Source of the DNA: Rhizobium bangladeshense
GTDB taxonomy: Bacteria; Pseudomonadota; Alphaproteobacteria; Rhizobiales; Rhizobiaceae
Direction: 5' to 3'
Assembly: GCF_017357245.1 (NCBI RefSeq)
Contig: NZ_CP071612.1
Span: 4,205,501-4,269,500 of the forward strand
DNA length: 64,000 nucleotides
In this document: piece after piece, positions 38,247 to 46,727 of the stretch
Numbering within the stretch: the stretch's first letter is position 1
How the letters are laid out: the number at the start of each line of letters is the position of its first letter
Program-made: the position numbers and the translations under genes
Notes under the pieces: model-generated
Database searches by the model: none
What the model saw: only the letters and a program-made list of their open reading frames with translations
What the model was told of the DNA's origin: nothing

Positions 38247-38420
38247 TCACGCTGTTCCGAATCGGAGATGCGAACCTTCAGAACGACTCGCAAAGGTCGT
38301 AATCCCCGACGCATTTTGAAATCTGCCCTTGCGTTTGCGGCGGCAGCTGTCCATGTGTTCTGTGCCTCCGTCGAGATGGCAAAACTTTTCCTGGGGCGGT
38401 CTGCCTCAATTGCATGGACC

Positions 38421-41400
38421 ATGACTCTGACTTCGCAGCCGATGATTCTGAGTGGGCGCGGTGTAACCGCGGTGCTCGGACCAACCAATACCGGCAAGAC
38501 CCATTATGCCATCGAGCGCATGGTCGCACACGGGACCGGCGTGATCGGCCTGCCGCTCAGGCTCTTGGCCCGCGAGGTCTATACGCGGGTGGTGGAGAAG
38601 GTCGGTCTGCAGAACGTGGCGCTGGTCACGGGCGAAGAAAAGATTTCGCCGCCCAATGCGCGTTTTTCCGTCTGCACGGTCGAAGCGATGCCGCGGGAGA
38701 CCAAAGCCGCCTTCGTCGCGATCGACGAGGTGCAGCTCGCCGGGGATCTCGAGCGCGGCCATATCTTCACAGATCGCATCCTGCATCTTCGCGGCCGCGA
38801 TGAAACGCTGCTTCTGGGAGCTGCGACGATGCGGCCGATCCTGCAGCATATCCTGCCGGGGATCACGATCGTCGAGCGACCGCGGCTTTCGCATCTCCTT
38901 TACGCCGGCCAAAAGAAGATCACCCGCCTGCCGCAACGCTCGGCCGTTGTCGCCTTTTCCGCCGACGAGGTTTATGCCATTGCCGAGCTCATCCGCCGGC
39001 AGCGCGGCGGCGCGGCTGTCGTGCTGGGGGCGCTGAGCCCGCGCACCCGCAATGCGCAGGTGGCGCTCTATCAGGCGGGCGACGTCGAATATCTGGTGGC
39101 AACCGACGCGATCGGCATGGGGCTCAATCTCGATGTCGATCACGTCGCTTTCGCCCAGGACAGAAAATTCGACGGCTACCAGTTCCGCAACCTCAATCCG
39201 GGTGAACTCGGCCAGATCGCCGGACGTGCGGGGCGGCACGTGCGCGACGGAACTTTCGGTGTCACCGGGCAGGTCTCGCCTTTCGACGATGAGCTGGTGC
39301 AGCGCATCGAAGGGCACGAATTCGACAACGTCAAAGTCCTGCAGTGGCGCACGACCGAGATGGACTTCTCCTCGATTCATTCGCTTCGCGCCAGTCTCGA
39401 GGCAGGGCCGCGCGTGCCGGGGCTGACGCGGGCCCTCCCCGCGGTCGACCAGCAGGCGCTCGAGCAGCTTTCGCGCTACCCCGAGGTGATCGACCTCGCC
39501 GACAGGCCGGCCCGCGTCGAAAAACTCTGGGAGGCTTGCGCGCTGCCCGACTACCGGCGTATCACTCCGGCACAACATGCCGATCTTATTTCGACCCTCT
39601 TTTCCGATCTCGTGCGCTATGGCACGGTGAACGAGCAGTTTCTCGCGGAGCAGGTTCATCGCGCGGATCGAACTGACGGAGAAATTGACACGCTTTCGGC
39701 GCGAATCGCGCAGATAAGGACCTGGACCTATGTCTCGAATCGGCCCGGCTGGCTGGCCGATCCGACACATTGGCAGGAAAAGACGCGGGAAATCGAAGAT
39801 CGATTGTCCGATGCGTTACATGAAAGGTTGACGAAACGCTTTGTTGATCGCAGGACATCTGTGCTCATGAAGCGCCTGAGAGAGAATGCGATGCTGGAAG
39901 CTGAAATCAGTGTGAATGGCGATGTCTTCGTTGAAGGACATCATGTAGGGCAGTTGAGCGGATTCCGTTTTACCCCGGTGGGGGGAACGGATGGACCGGA
40001 TGCCAAGGCGGTTCAGGCTGCGTCGCAGAAGGCGCTTGCGCTCGAGTTCGAGGCCCGTGCGGCCCGGCTGCATGCCGCGGGCAACAGCGATCTGGCGATC
40101 GGTTCGGATGGATTGATCCGGTGGCTCGGCGATCCGGTGGCGCGGCTTTCCGGCAGCGACCACGTCATGCGGCCGCGCGTGATCCTGCTCGCCGACGAGC
40201 AGTTGACCGGCAATGCCCGCGATCACGTCGCCGCTCGTATCGAACGTTTCGTCAATCATCACATCAGCACGGTATTGAAGCCGCTGGACGATCTGTCGCG
40301 CGCCGAAGACCTGCAGGGTCTCGCCAAGGGACTCGCCTTCCAGCTGGTCGAAAATCTTGGCGTGCTCTTCCGCCGTGACGTCACCGAGGAAGTGAAGTCG
40401 CTGGATCAGGAGGCTCGCGCCTCCATGCGCCGATACGGCGTGCGGTTCGGGGCCTATCACATCTTCGTTCCGGCGCTTCTGAAGCCGGCACCGGCCGAAC
40501 TCATCACGCTGCTCTGGGCATTGAAGAACGACGGTCTCGACAAGCCCGGCTATGGCGATCTCATCCCCATCCTTGCCGCCGGCCGCACTTCCGTCGTCAC
40601 CGATCCGAGCTTCGAGCGGATGTTCTACAAGCTCGCCGGCTTCCGCTTCCTCGGCAAGCGCGCCGTGCGCATCGACATTCTGGAGCGACTTGCCGATATC
40701 ATCCGTCCGCTGCTGCAATGGAAGCCCGGTCAGAGCAATCGTCCGGAGGGCGCCTATGACGGTCGCCGTTTCACGACGACGACGGCGATGCTGTCGATTC
40801 TCGGGGCGACGCTCGAGGACATGGAAGAGATCCTCAAGGGCCTCGGCTATCGCGCCGATGCCGTAAAGGCGGAAGAGGCGTCGGCCCATCTTGCGGCGCA
40901 GGACGCAGCTTCAGCCCCCACCGCCTCCGCGGAGACACCCGGGGAAGAAGCGGCGGAAAGAGCCGATCACGACGATGCCGACGGAGCGACGGAAGAGGCT
41001 GCTTCCGAGCCATCCGCAGCCGAGGCGGCTTCGACGGCAGCCGACGTCCCCGCTACAGAAGCGAACGACGGCAACGCTGCAGCCGAAGTGACCGAGGCAA
41101 CCGCTTCGCCAGAGGCTGCCGCTTCCGGGGAAGCTGGTGAGCCGGCGGAGCCAAAGCCGGTTCTCCTGTGGCGTCTCGGCGGCCGCAATGACAATCATCG
41201 CCAGGCACGTGGCGGCCATGGCGAACGCCGTGGCGGCCAGAACCAGGAGCGCGGCGAGCGCAATCGCCGTTCGAACGGTGGTGAAGGCGGCGAGGGCAAT
41301 CGCGGCGGCGACGGGCGCGACAACCGCCACGGCCGCGGCAAGGACGGTGGCGGCCGCGACGGCGGCAGGCCGCAGCAGGCAAGGGGCGAGCGCAAGGACC

Positions 41401-41603
41401 AGCCGCGCGGTGATCGTCAGGACCGTGGCGACCGGAAGGACCGCGGCGAGCGTAACGATCGCAATGACCGTAACGACCGCAATAACAATCGCGGGGCCCA
41501 GCCGCTGCGCTTCGAAGCCAAGCCGCCGCGCAAGGAGAAGCCGATCGATCCGGATTCGCCATTCGCCAAGCTCGCAGCCCTCAAGGAACAGATGAAGAAG
41601 TAA
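38421..41603 (+). CDS. SUV3-like ATP-dependent RNA helicase with Arg/Gly/Asp-rich tail
   Basis: About 1060 residues from the ATG at 38421; ATGs at 38376 and 38442 are alternatives and the frame is open to 38268. DExH helicase of the mitochondrial Suv3 type: Walker A GPTNTGKT near residues 21-28, motif II DEVQLAGD, motif VI QIAGRAGRH. Then come the Suv3 C-terminal region, an Ala/Glu-rich linker (about 815-920), and a low-complexity tail (about 923-1030) of RGG, GER and repeated NDR units, probably RNA-binding and disordered. Likely works in RNA decay or ribosome biogenesis. It begins the conserved block helicase, S4 protein, fdxA, carD, rpoH2. Confidence 0.9.
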   Translation: MTLTSQPMILSGRGVTAVLGPTNTGKTHYAIERMVAHGTGVIGLPLRLLAREVYTRVVEKVGLQNVALVTGEEKISPPNARFSVCTVEAMPRETKAAFVAIDEVQLAGDLERGHIFTDRILHLRGRDETLLLGAATMRPILQHILPGITIVERPRLSHLLYAGQKKITRLPQRSAVVAFSADEVYAIAELIRRQRGGAAVVLGALSPRTRNAQVALYQAGDVEYLVATDAIGMGLNLDVDHVAFAQDRKFDGYQFRNLNPGELGQIAGRAGRHVRDGTFGVTGQVSPFDDELVQRIEGHEFDNVKVLQWRTTEMDFSSIHSLRASLEAGPRVPGLTRALPAVDQQALEQLSRYPEVIDLADRPARVEKLWEACALPDYRRITPAQHADLISTLFSDLVRYGTVNEQFLAEQVHRADRTDGEIDTLSARIAQIRTWTYVSNRPGWLADPTHWQEKTREIEDRLSDALHERLTKRFVDRRTSVLMKRLRENAMLEAEISVNGDVFVEGHHVGQLSGFRFTPVGGTDGPDAKAVQAASQKALALEFEARAARLHAAGNSDLAIGSDGLIRWLGDPVARLSGSDHVMRPRVILLADEQLTGNARDHVAARIERFVNHHISTVLKPLDDLSRAEDLQGLAKGLAFQLVENLGVLFRRDVTEEVKSLDQEARASMRRYGVRFGAYHIFVPALLKPAPAELITLLWALKNDGLDKPGYGDLIPILAAGRTSVVTDPSFERMFYKLAGFRFLGKRAVRIDILERLADIIRPLLQWKPGQSNRPEGAYDGRRFTTTTAMLSILGATLEDMEEILKGLGYRADAVKAEEASAHLAAQDAASAPTASAETPGEEAAERADHDDADGATEEAASEPSAAEAASTAADVPATEANDGNAAAEVTEATASPEAAASGEAGEPAEPKPVLLWRLGGRNDNHRQARGGHGERRGGQNQERGERNRRSNGGEGGEGNRGGDGRDNRHGRGKDGGGRDGGRPQQARGERKDQPRGDRQDRGDRKDRGERNDRNDRNDRNNNRGAQPLRFEAKPPRKEKPIDPDSPFAKLAALKEQMKK

Positions 41604-41605
41604 TC

Positions 41606-42010
41606 ATGGGCGGGGAGACACAGCCGGCAAGCGGTTCGCGCCAGCGCATCGACAAGTGGCTGTTCTTCACGCGCATGGTGAAGTCGCGCTCGCTGGCCCA
41701 GAGCCATGTCCAATCGGGGCACGTGCGCATCAATGGTGAGCGCTGCAGTCACCCGAGCCAGATGGTCAAGCCCGGCGACCGCGTCGAGTTGACGCTGGAG
41801 CGACGCGACGTCATCCTCATCGTGCGTCTCGCCGGGGAGCGGCGGGGTCCCTATGAGGAGGCGCGCATGCTCTACGACGACCAATCCCCGCCGCCGGATG
41901 AGACAAAACGTCTCACACCATTTGAGCAAGCGACCCGTGCCACCGGCACCGGTCGTCCGACCAAAAAGGAAAGACGTGCAATCGACAGGCTGATGTCGGA
42001 TGAGGATTAG
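41606..42010 (+). CDS. S4-domain RNA-binding protein (Hsp15/HslR-like)
   Basis: 134 residues. S4 fold at residues 14-75 (RIDKWLFFTRMVKSRSLAQS ... HVRINGERCSHPSQMVKPGD). Hsp15-type proteins bind stalled 50S subunits carrying nascent chains. It starts two bases after the helicase stop, so the two are cotranslated. The C-terminal part is charged and ends RRAIDRLMSDED. Confidence 0.9.
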   Translation: MGGETQPASGSRQRIDKWLFFTRMVKSRSLAQSHVQSGHVRINGERCSHPSQMVKPGDRVELTLERRDVILIVRLAGERRGPYEEARMLYDDQSPPPDETKRLTPFEQATRATGTGRPTKKERRAIDRLMSDED

Positions 42011-42199
42011 AAAACTCTCTCCGTTGCGGCGGCTTTTGCAGATCGTTTGTCCTTGAAATCCGGCGCCAAAGCCGATACGTCACTGACAACCTGCCGGAAG
42101 CGGGCTTGCTGCCCAAGCCTGTCCACGCTTCGTCCGGCACGGGGATAGGCGCGACGTTCCAGGTTGCCCGGCCCCATCATGGAAATCCTGGAGTTCTTC

Positions 42200-42538
42200 A
42201 TGACCTATGTCGTGACCGACAATTGCATCAAGTGCAAATACACCGATTGCGTGGAAGTCTGCCCTGTAGACTGCTTTTATGAAGGCGAGAACTTCCTCGT
42301 CATCCATCCCGACGAATGCATCGATTGCGGCGTCTGCGAGCCCGAATGTCCCGCCGAGGCAATCAAGCCGGATACCGAGCCGGGCCTGGACAAGTGGCTG
42401 AAGATCAACACCGAGTATGCCAGCATTTGGCCGAACATTACGGTCAAGAAGGACCCGCTGCCGGAGGCCAAGGAAATGGACGGCCAGACCGGGAAATTCG
42501 AGAAATACTTCTCCGAAAAACCCGGTTCCGGCGACTAA
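42200..42538 (+). CDS. fdxA: Seven-iron ferredoxin FdxA
   Basis: 112 residues from the ATG at 42200 (GGAG upstream). Cysteines at 9, 12, 17, 21, 25, 40, 43, 46 and 50. The spacing fits an Azotobacter FdI-type 7Fe protein: a 3Fe-4S cluster (C9, C17, C50) and a 4Fe-4S cluster (C21, C40, C43, C46). Cytosolic low-potential electron carrier. The C-terminal extension (residues 65-112) is normal for this subgroup. Confidence 0.96.
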   Translation: MTYVVTDNCIKCKYTDCVEVCPVDCFYEGENFLVIHPDECIDCGVCEPECPAEAIKPDTEPGLDKWLKINTEYASIWPNITVKKDPLPEAKEMDGQTGKFEKYFSEKPGSGD

Positions 42539-42931
42539 GACGGCTGCGCAATTCGGCCGCCGCGTTTGAGCGGCCATGCGGTGAAACGTTTTAAATCCTG
42601 CGTGTGGCATATGGGTGATGTGTGTTGCCCGCATGACTCAGACGAAGCAAATTATTGATTTCCTCATATTTTTGTGGTAGGTTCCGCCTACTGTTCCATT
42701 TGTGGCATGGCGCATGCCCAAAACCATCACGAAAGCAAAACCAATCCGTACGCGGTTTCCGTGACATATCAAAGCTTTGAGCGCCGGGTCCCTAGATCAC
42801 GCGCAAGAAGTCCTTGCTTTTGCCTGATGGGATCAGAGTGAAGTCACCCGACGGATGCAACCGTCTCAACCGGGCCTGACTGACCCGGCTCCGGCCGCCG
42901 CCGGAAGCGTAACAGGGAGTTTTTGAATAGA
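42539..42931. other. 393-bp intergenic/leader region before carD
   Basis: No ORF with a ribosome site. It contains a small hairpin GTAGG-TTCCG-CCTAC (about 42676-42690) in an AT-rich patch, and a C/G-rich hairpin-prone segment just before carD (CCGGGCC ... GGCTCCGGCCGCCGCCGG). Probably the carD promoter and a structured 5' leader. Confidence 0.4.
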
Positions 42932-43504
42932 ATGACGACTCAGCAGAAAAAACCTTCTACAGCACGTCACGGCTTCAAGACCGGTGAATCGATCGTCTAC
43001 CCCGCTCATGGCGTCGGTACCATCACCGCCATCGAAGAGCAAGAAGTTGCCGGCATGAAGCTCGAACTTTTCGTTATCGATTTCGAGAAGGACAAGATGC
43101 GCCTGAAGGTTCCCGTCGCGAAGGCGATGAGCATCGGGATGCGCAAGCTTTCGGAAACGGATTTCGTCGATCGTGCATTGAAGGTTGTGCAGGGGAAGGC
43201 GCGCGTCAAGCGCACCATGTGGTCCCGTCGTGCCCAGGAATATGACGCCAAGATCAATTCCGGCGATCTGATTTCCATCGCTGAAGTCGTGCGTGATCTC
43301 TATCGGGCAGAGAACCAGCCTGAGCAGTCCTATTCCGAGCGCCAGCTCTACGAGGCAGCTCTCGATCGAATGGCGCGCGAAATCGCAGCTGTCAACAAGA
43401 TGTCGGAAACTGAAGCCGTCCGCCTCGTCGAGACCAACCTCAACAAGGGTCCCAAGCGCGGCAAAGCTATCGAAGAAGACGATTCGCAGGACGAAGCCGC
43501 ATAA
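42932..43504 (+). CDS. CarD/CdnL-family transcriptional regulator
   Basis: 190 residues from the ATG at 42932; a TTG at 42923 is only three bases from the GGGAG and less likely. The N-terminal RNA-polymerase-interacting domain starts FKTGESIVYPAHGVGTITAI, followed by the helical CarD C-terminal domain (WSRRAQEYDAKINSGDLISI, AEVVRDLYR). It binds RNA polymerase beta and stabilises open complexes, notably at rRNA promoters. The tail is acidic. A strong terminator follows. Confidence 0.93.
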   Translation: MTTQQKKPSTARHGFKTGESIVYPAHGVGTITAIEEQEVAGMKLELFVIDFEKDKMRLKVPVAKAMSIGMRKLSETDFVDRALKVVQGKARVKRTMWSRRAQEYDAKINSGDLISIAEVVRDLYRAENQPEQSYSERQLYEAALDRMAREIAAVNKMSETEAVRLVETNLNKGPKRGKAIEEDDSQDEAA

Positions 43505-43528
43505 GGCAATCCTGTTTCTTGCGGAAAA

Positions 43529-43556
43529 AACCCGGCCATCGCGCCGGGTTTTTTTA
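43529..43556 (+). terminator. Rho-independent terminator of carD
   Basis: AACCCGGC, CATCGC loop, GCCGGGTT within a T8 run. Confidence 0.92.
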
Positions 43557-43668
43557 TTGGAACTTTTTTCGGCTTGCCGCGTTTATCAAACGTAACTGCG
43601 GACTGCTCGTCGGACGCTTGCTCGTCGGGCGAACTGCTATTCCGTCTATATTCGGTAAGGAGCGGATC

Positions 43669-43743
43669 ATGCCTTTTCAATATTGCCCGTTCGGCAACGT
43701 GAAGAAACAGATCCAGCCCGGCCGTCTTAGCGGCACATGGTGA
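43669..43743 (+). CDS. Candidate 24-residue small protein
   Basis: ATG at 43669 with AAGGAG six bases upstream. The product reads MPFQYCPFGNVKKQIQPGRL then SGTW. It lies between the carD terminator and another strong terminator that starts eight bases after its stop, so it sits in its own short transcript window of about 190 bp. Codons look ordinary. It could be a small protein or the coding part of a dual-function small RNA. Not recognised. Confidence 0.45.
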   Translation: MPFQYCPFGNVKKQIQPGRLSGTW

Positions 43744-43751
43744 GAGATAGG

Positions 43752-43786
43752 GCCTCCCCCTGAAAAGTCCAGGGGTGAGGCTTTTT
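43752..43786 (+). terminator. Rho-independent terminator after the 24-residue ORF
   Basis: GCCTCCCCCTG pairs with CAGGGGTGAGGC (one bulged T), loop AAAAGTC, then TTTTT. Confidence 0.9.
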
Positions 43787-43880
43787 GCATTCGGAACCCC
43801 ATTCGGTCCGGACAGCGATGTTCCGGAAGGTGAGTTTTATTGTTCATTTTGAGGGCGAAGGCCTGTTTCGGGAGATCGAA

Positions 43881-44744
43881 ATGAAGAACATGTCTGCAGA
43901 TCGGCGCATGATCAAAATCGCGATGGCCGCCCCCTATCTCGCCCGTCAGGAAGAGCACGATCTCGCCACCCGCTGGAAAGATCACGATGATCGCGGTGCC
44001 CGCAACCAAATCGCCATGGCGCATATGCGTCTGGTTATCTCCATGGCCGGCAAGTTTCGCAACTTCGGTTTGCCGATGAGCGATCTCGTGCAAGAGGGCT
44101 ATGTCGGTCTGCTTGAGGCCGCCGCGCGTTTCGAACCGGAACGTGACGTGCGCTTTTCGACGTATGCCAGTTGGTGGATCAGGGCGTCGATCCAAGACTA
44201 TATCCTGCGCAACTGGTCGATCGTGCGCGGCGGCACCAGCTCGGCACAGAAGGCGCTGTTCTTCAATCTGCGCCGCCTGCGCGCCAAGCTCGCCAGGGGC
44301 GATACGCAGCTGACGCTGCAATCCATCCATCAGGAAATCGCCGCGGCTCTTGGCGTCAGCCTTGCCGATGTGCAGACCATGGATGCTAGGCTTTCCGGCA
44401 ACGACGCTTCGCTTCAGGCGCCCTCCGTCTCCGGCGACGCTGAAAGCGCGGAGAAGATGGATTTTCTCGTCAGCGACGATCCGCTGCCGGACGAGCAGGT
44501 TTCCAATATGATCGACGGCGAGCGCCGCCGCGTCTGGCTCGCTTCGGCGCTGAAACATCTCAACGAACGCGAGATGAAGATCATCAGCGCCCGGCGCCTG
44601 GCGGAAGACGGCGCCACGCTCGAAGAGCTCGGCGCTGATCTCGGCATTTCCAAGGAGCGCGTGCGCCAGATCGAAAGCCGGGCGATGGAAAAGCTTCGTA
44701 GCGCACTGGTCAGCGCCGACCCGCATATGGCGGCCTACGCATGA
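43881..44744 (+). CDS. rpoH2: RNA polymerase heat-shock sigma factor RpoH (RpoH2 type)
   Basis: 287 residues from the ATG at 43881 (GGGAG six bases upstream); the longer frame from 43785 overlaps the terminator and is rejected. Region 2 contains DLVQEGYVGLLEAAARFEP and YASWWIRASIQDYILRNWS. The RpoH box reads QKALFFNLRR, diagnostic of sigma-32. Region 4 ends with ISKERVRQIESRAMEKLRSA. In rhizobia RpoH2 acts in oxidative and general stress downstream of RpoE-type sigma factors. It is monocistronic, with terminators on both sides. Confidence 0.93.
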   Translation: MKNMSADRRMIKIAMAAPYLARQEEHDLATRWKDHDDRGARNQIAMAHMRLVISMAGKFRNFGLPMSDLVQEGYVGLLEAAARFEPERDVRFSTYASWWIRASIQDYILRNWSIVRGGTSSAQKALFFNLRRLRAKLARGDTQLTLQSIHQEIAAALGVSLADVQTMDARLSGNDASLQAPSVSGDAESAEKMDFLVSDDPLPDEQVSNMIDGERRRVWLASALKHLNEREMKIISARRLAEDGATLEELGADLGISKERVRQIESRAMEKLRSALVSADPHMAAYA

Positions 44745-44772
44745 ACCCTTTACCCTCCAGCAGCACTGACTG

Positions 44773-44796
44773 GCCCGGCGCAAGCCGGGCTTTTTT
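44773..44796 (+). terminator. Rho-independent terminator of rpoH2
   Basis: GCCCGGC, GCAA loop, GCCGGGC, then TTTTTT. It sits at the 3' junction with the convergent protease gene; the T run serves the plus strand. Confidence 0.92.
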
Positions 44797-46339
44797 ATTC
44801 AGCGATGATTTTGACGCGATCGCCAGGGGAAACCGCCGCACCCGTCGGCAAGGCATTGATGAGCTTGAAGAGATCCAGCTTTCGGTCTGTGCCCATCATC
44901 CGGGCAGCGAGGGTCGATATGTTCTCGCCGGGCCGGACGGCAACGACGCGAATGCGCAGCGGCTTCAGCGAGGCGGCTTCCGCCGGGGTCATGCGTCGGA
45001 AACTGGCGCGCAAAACATTGGCCGTCGGTTCGAGGGCGCCGCTGCCTTTCGGCACGGCGGTCAGAAACCGGAAGATCTGCGCATTGTTGCGAATGACGGT
45101 GACATCGAAATCCCAGCGGTCGGCACTTGCGCGCGCGGTGGCTGCTTCCATGCCATTGACAGTGATTTGCTGAATGGTCGATGGATCGAGGCCGGTCACC
45201 CAGCCGCTGGAGATATAATTTGTGAGGCTCTGGTTCTGGTTGTCGGCGACGCCATCGAAGCGGACGGCGATGTCGTTGGGGCCGGTGGCCATTACGGCCT
45301 CGACCTTGTTGTCGATCTTGAAGTCCGCCGGCACGTCGAAGCGGATGCCGAGGCCGCCATGCAGGAAAGTCTGACCGCGCACGTATCCTTCTTCCGGGCT
45401 GTCGCCGTAGAGCAGGCCGTCTATGCCGTCGAGATAATAATCGCGGCCCTTGTCGCCGACGGTCCCTTCCTGGCCGAAAGCGCGCGCATGTGTGCGGGCA
45501 AGCTCGATGCGCTGAGCGGAATTCGGATGGCTCGAGAGGAAATCGAGGCTCTGGTCGGCTTCCGGGTCTACCGACATGAAGCGGCTGTACGCCGCCATGG
45601 AATCGAGGAAGCGGGCGGCGGCATAGGGGTCGTATCCGGCTTCGCCGAGCATGCGCACGCCGATGACATCGGCCTGCAGCTCCTGTTGACGAGAGAAGGC
45701 GGCAAGCCGCAGCTTGCCCCGGGCAAGCGCCTGCTTGCCGGCTATATCGCTGGAGAGGACCTCGGCGACGACGCGGCTGGCAATGACTTCGGCTTCCTCG
45801 CGCTTCTGCCGCTCGATACCGTGATTCGCCGTCACGTGGCCCATTTCGTGCGACAGCACAGCGGCGACTTCCGAGGCGTCGTTGGCAAGGGCGAGTAGGC
45901 CACGGGTGACGTAGAGGTAACCGCCTGGCAGCGCGAAGGCGTTGATCGCGGGCGAGTTCAGGATGGTGATCCGGTAGGACTGACTCGGATTTTCCGACAC
46001 CGCCGTCAGCGCGCCGGCGATGCGGGCGACGAGGCGCTCGGTCTTGGCATCCTTATATTCGCCGCCGTAACTCGCCACGATACGCGGATGCTCCCGGGCG
46101 CCCATCGCCGCACGGGGATCGTTCTTCTGCACCTCGTCAACGATCTGGGGATTGGAGGAAGGCGAGATGCTCGGCTGGTAGGATTGTTCGATCAGCGACT
46201 GACACCCGTTCAACGCCACCGCGACGGTTGAAAGCAGCACGAGGCGACGGGCGAAGCGACGCGTCGCGGAGATGGCATCACTGGAAAGCGCGGGCGATTT
46301 CCACGTCGTCAAGCTGTCCAGTCTGGTTCTCCGCATCAT
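44795..46339 (-). CDS. M48-family metalloprotease lipoprotein with C-terminal LysM-like domain
   Basis: 514 residues from the ATG at 46339; the ATGs farther upstream give a non-lipoprotein N-terminus. Signal peptide with lipobox LNGC, Cys46 being the lipidation site. Zinc motif HEMGH at residues 164-168, as in BepA/LoiP-type periplasmic proteases that clear misfolded outer-membrane proteins. The last 50 residues (VRPGENISTLAARMMGTDRK ... SPGDRVKIIAE) form a LysM-like module that may tether it to peptidoglycan. Confidence 0.9.
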   Translation of the reverse strand: MMRRTRLDSLTTWKSPALSSDAISATRRFARRLVLLSTVAVALNGCQSLIEQSYQPSISPSSNPQIVDEVQKNDPRAAMGAREHPRIVASYGGEYKDAKTERLVARIAGALTAVSENPSQSYRITILNSPAINAFALPGGYLYVTRGLLALANDASEVAAVLSHEMGHVTANHGIERQKREEAEVIASRVVAEVLSSDIAGKQALARGKLRLAAFSRQQELQADVIGVRMLGEAGYDPYAAARFLDSMAAYSRFMSVDPEADQSLDFLSSHPNSAQRIELARTHARAFGQEGTVGDKGRDYYLDGIDGLLYGDSPEEGYVRGQTFLHGGLGIRFDVPADFKIDNKVEAVMATGPNDIAVRFDGVADNQNQSLTNYISSGWVTGLDPSTIQQITVNGMEAATARASADRWDFDVTVIRNNAQIFRFLTAVPKGSGALEPTANVLRASFRRMTPAEAASLKPLRIRVVAVRPGENISTLAARMMGTDRKLDLFKLINALPTGAAVSPGDRVKIIAE

Positions 46340-46427
46340 GTCGCTGTTTTGCCGGTTTACCGCAGATTGGGACCGGCCTTGGCAAGGGGAACTCAACAGG
46401 TGCGCACCCCTGATCTCGCGCTGCACT

Positions 46428-46529
46428 CTAGGCCGATACAAGTCGTTGCTGTAGCTGATTTTCGCATCGGTTGCATAGCGAAACTCTGTTTAATTGTGGC
46501 GCCGTTGCATTTTGGCAAGCCTCGGACAT
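46428..46529 (-). CDS. Candidate 33-residue small ORF
   Basis: ATG at 46529 with AGGGAG six bases upstream on the minus strand. Product MSEACQNATAPQLNRVSLCN then RCENQLQQRLVSA, with a Cys-x2-Cys pair. It lies in the 388-bp gap between the MFS and protease genes. A competing 37-codon plus-strand ORF from 46558 lies just beyond its start. Evidence is the ribosome site only. Confidence 0.3.
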   Translation of the reverse strand: MSEACQNATAPQLNRVSLCNRCENQLQQRLVSA

Positions 46530-46727
46530 CAAGGTCTCCCTTCGCTCGAATGAAATTATGGCGAAAGTTCCGTCACGACGCGCAGATTTGTCGACGGCGC
46601 GGAAAAAGAACGGAGTGATTGAGACAACCGGACGGAAAGCGGCAGCACTACGGGAAAACTGCAACTACTAGTTATGACTGCCACAAGGGACGCGTGCCGG
46701 TGAATATGACCCCTACACGCCGGCAGG

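Larger units (their letters stand above)
37712..38263. promoter_or_regulatory. GANTC-dense region upstream of the helicase gene
   Basis: Thirteen GANTC sites (CcrM methylation sequence) start at 37712, 37819, 38026, 38037, 38076, 38140, 38149, 38174, 38209, 38219, 38227, 38238 and 38259. Eleven fall within 238 bp, and five within 55 bp. Random expectation is about one per 256 bp. ORFs here have no ribosome sites. It likely holds the helicase promoter. Confidence 0.6.

Noticed and set aside
46558..46671. 37-codon plus-strand ORF (MAKVPSRRADLST...)
   Set aside because: No convincing ribosome site. It lies beside a minus-strand candidate (46428-46529) with a better site. Kept only as a note.
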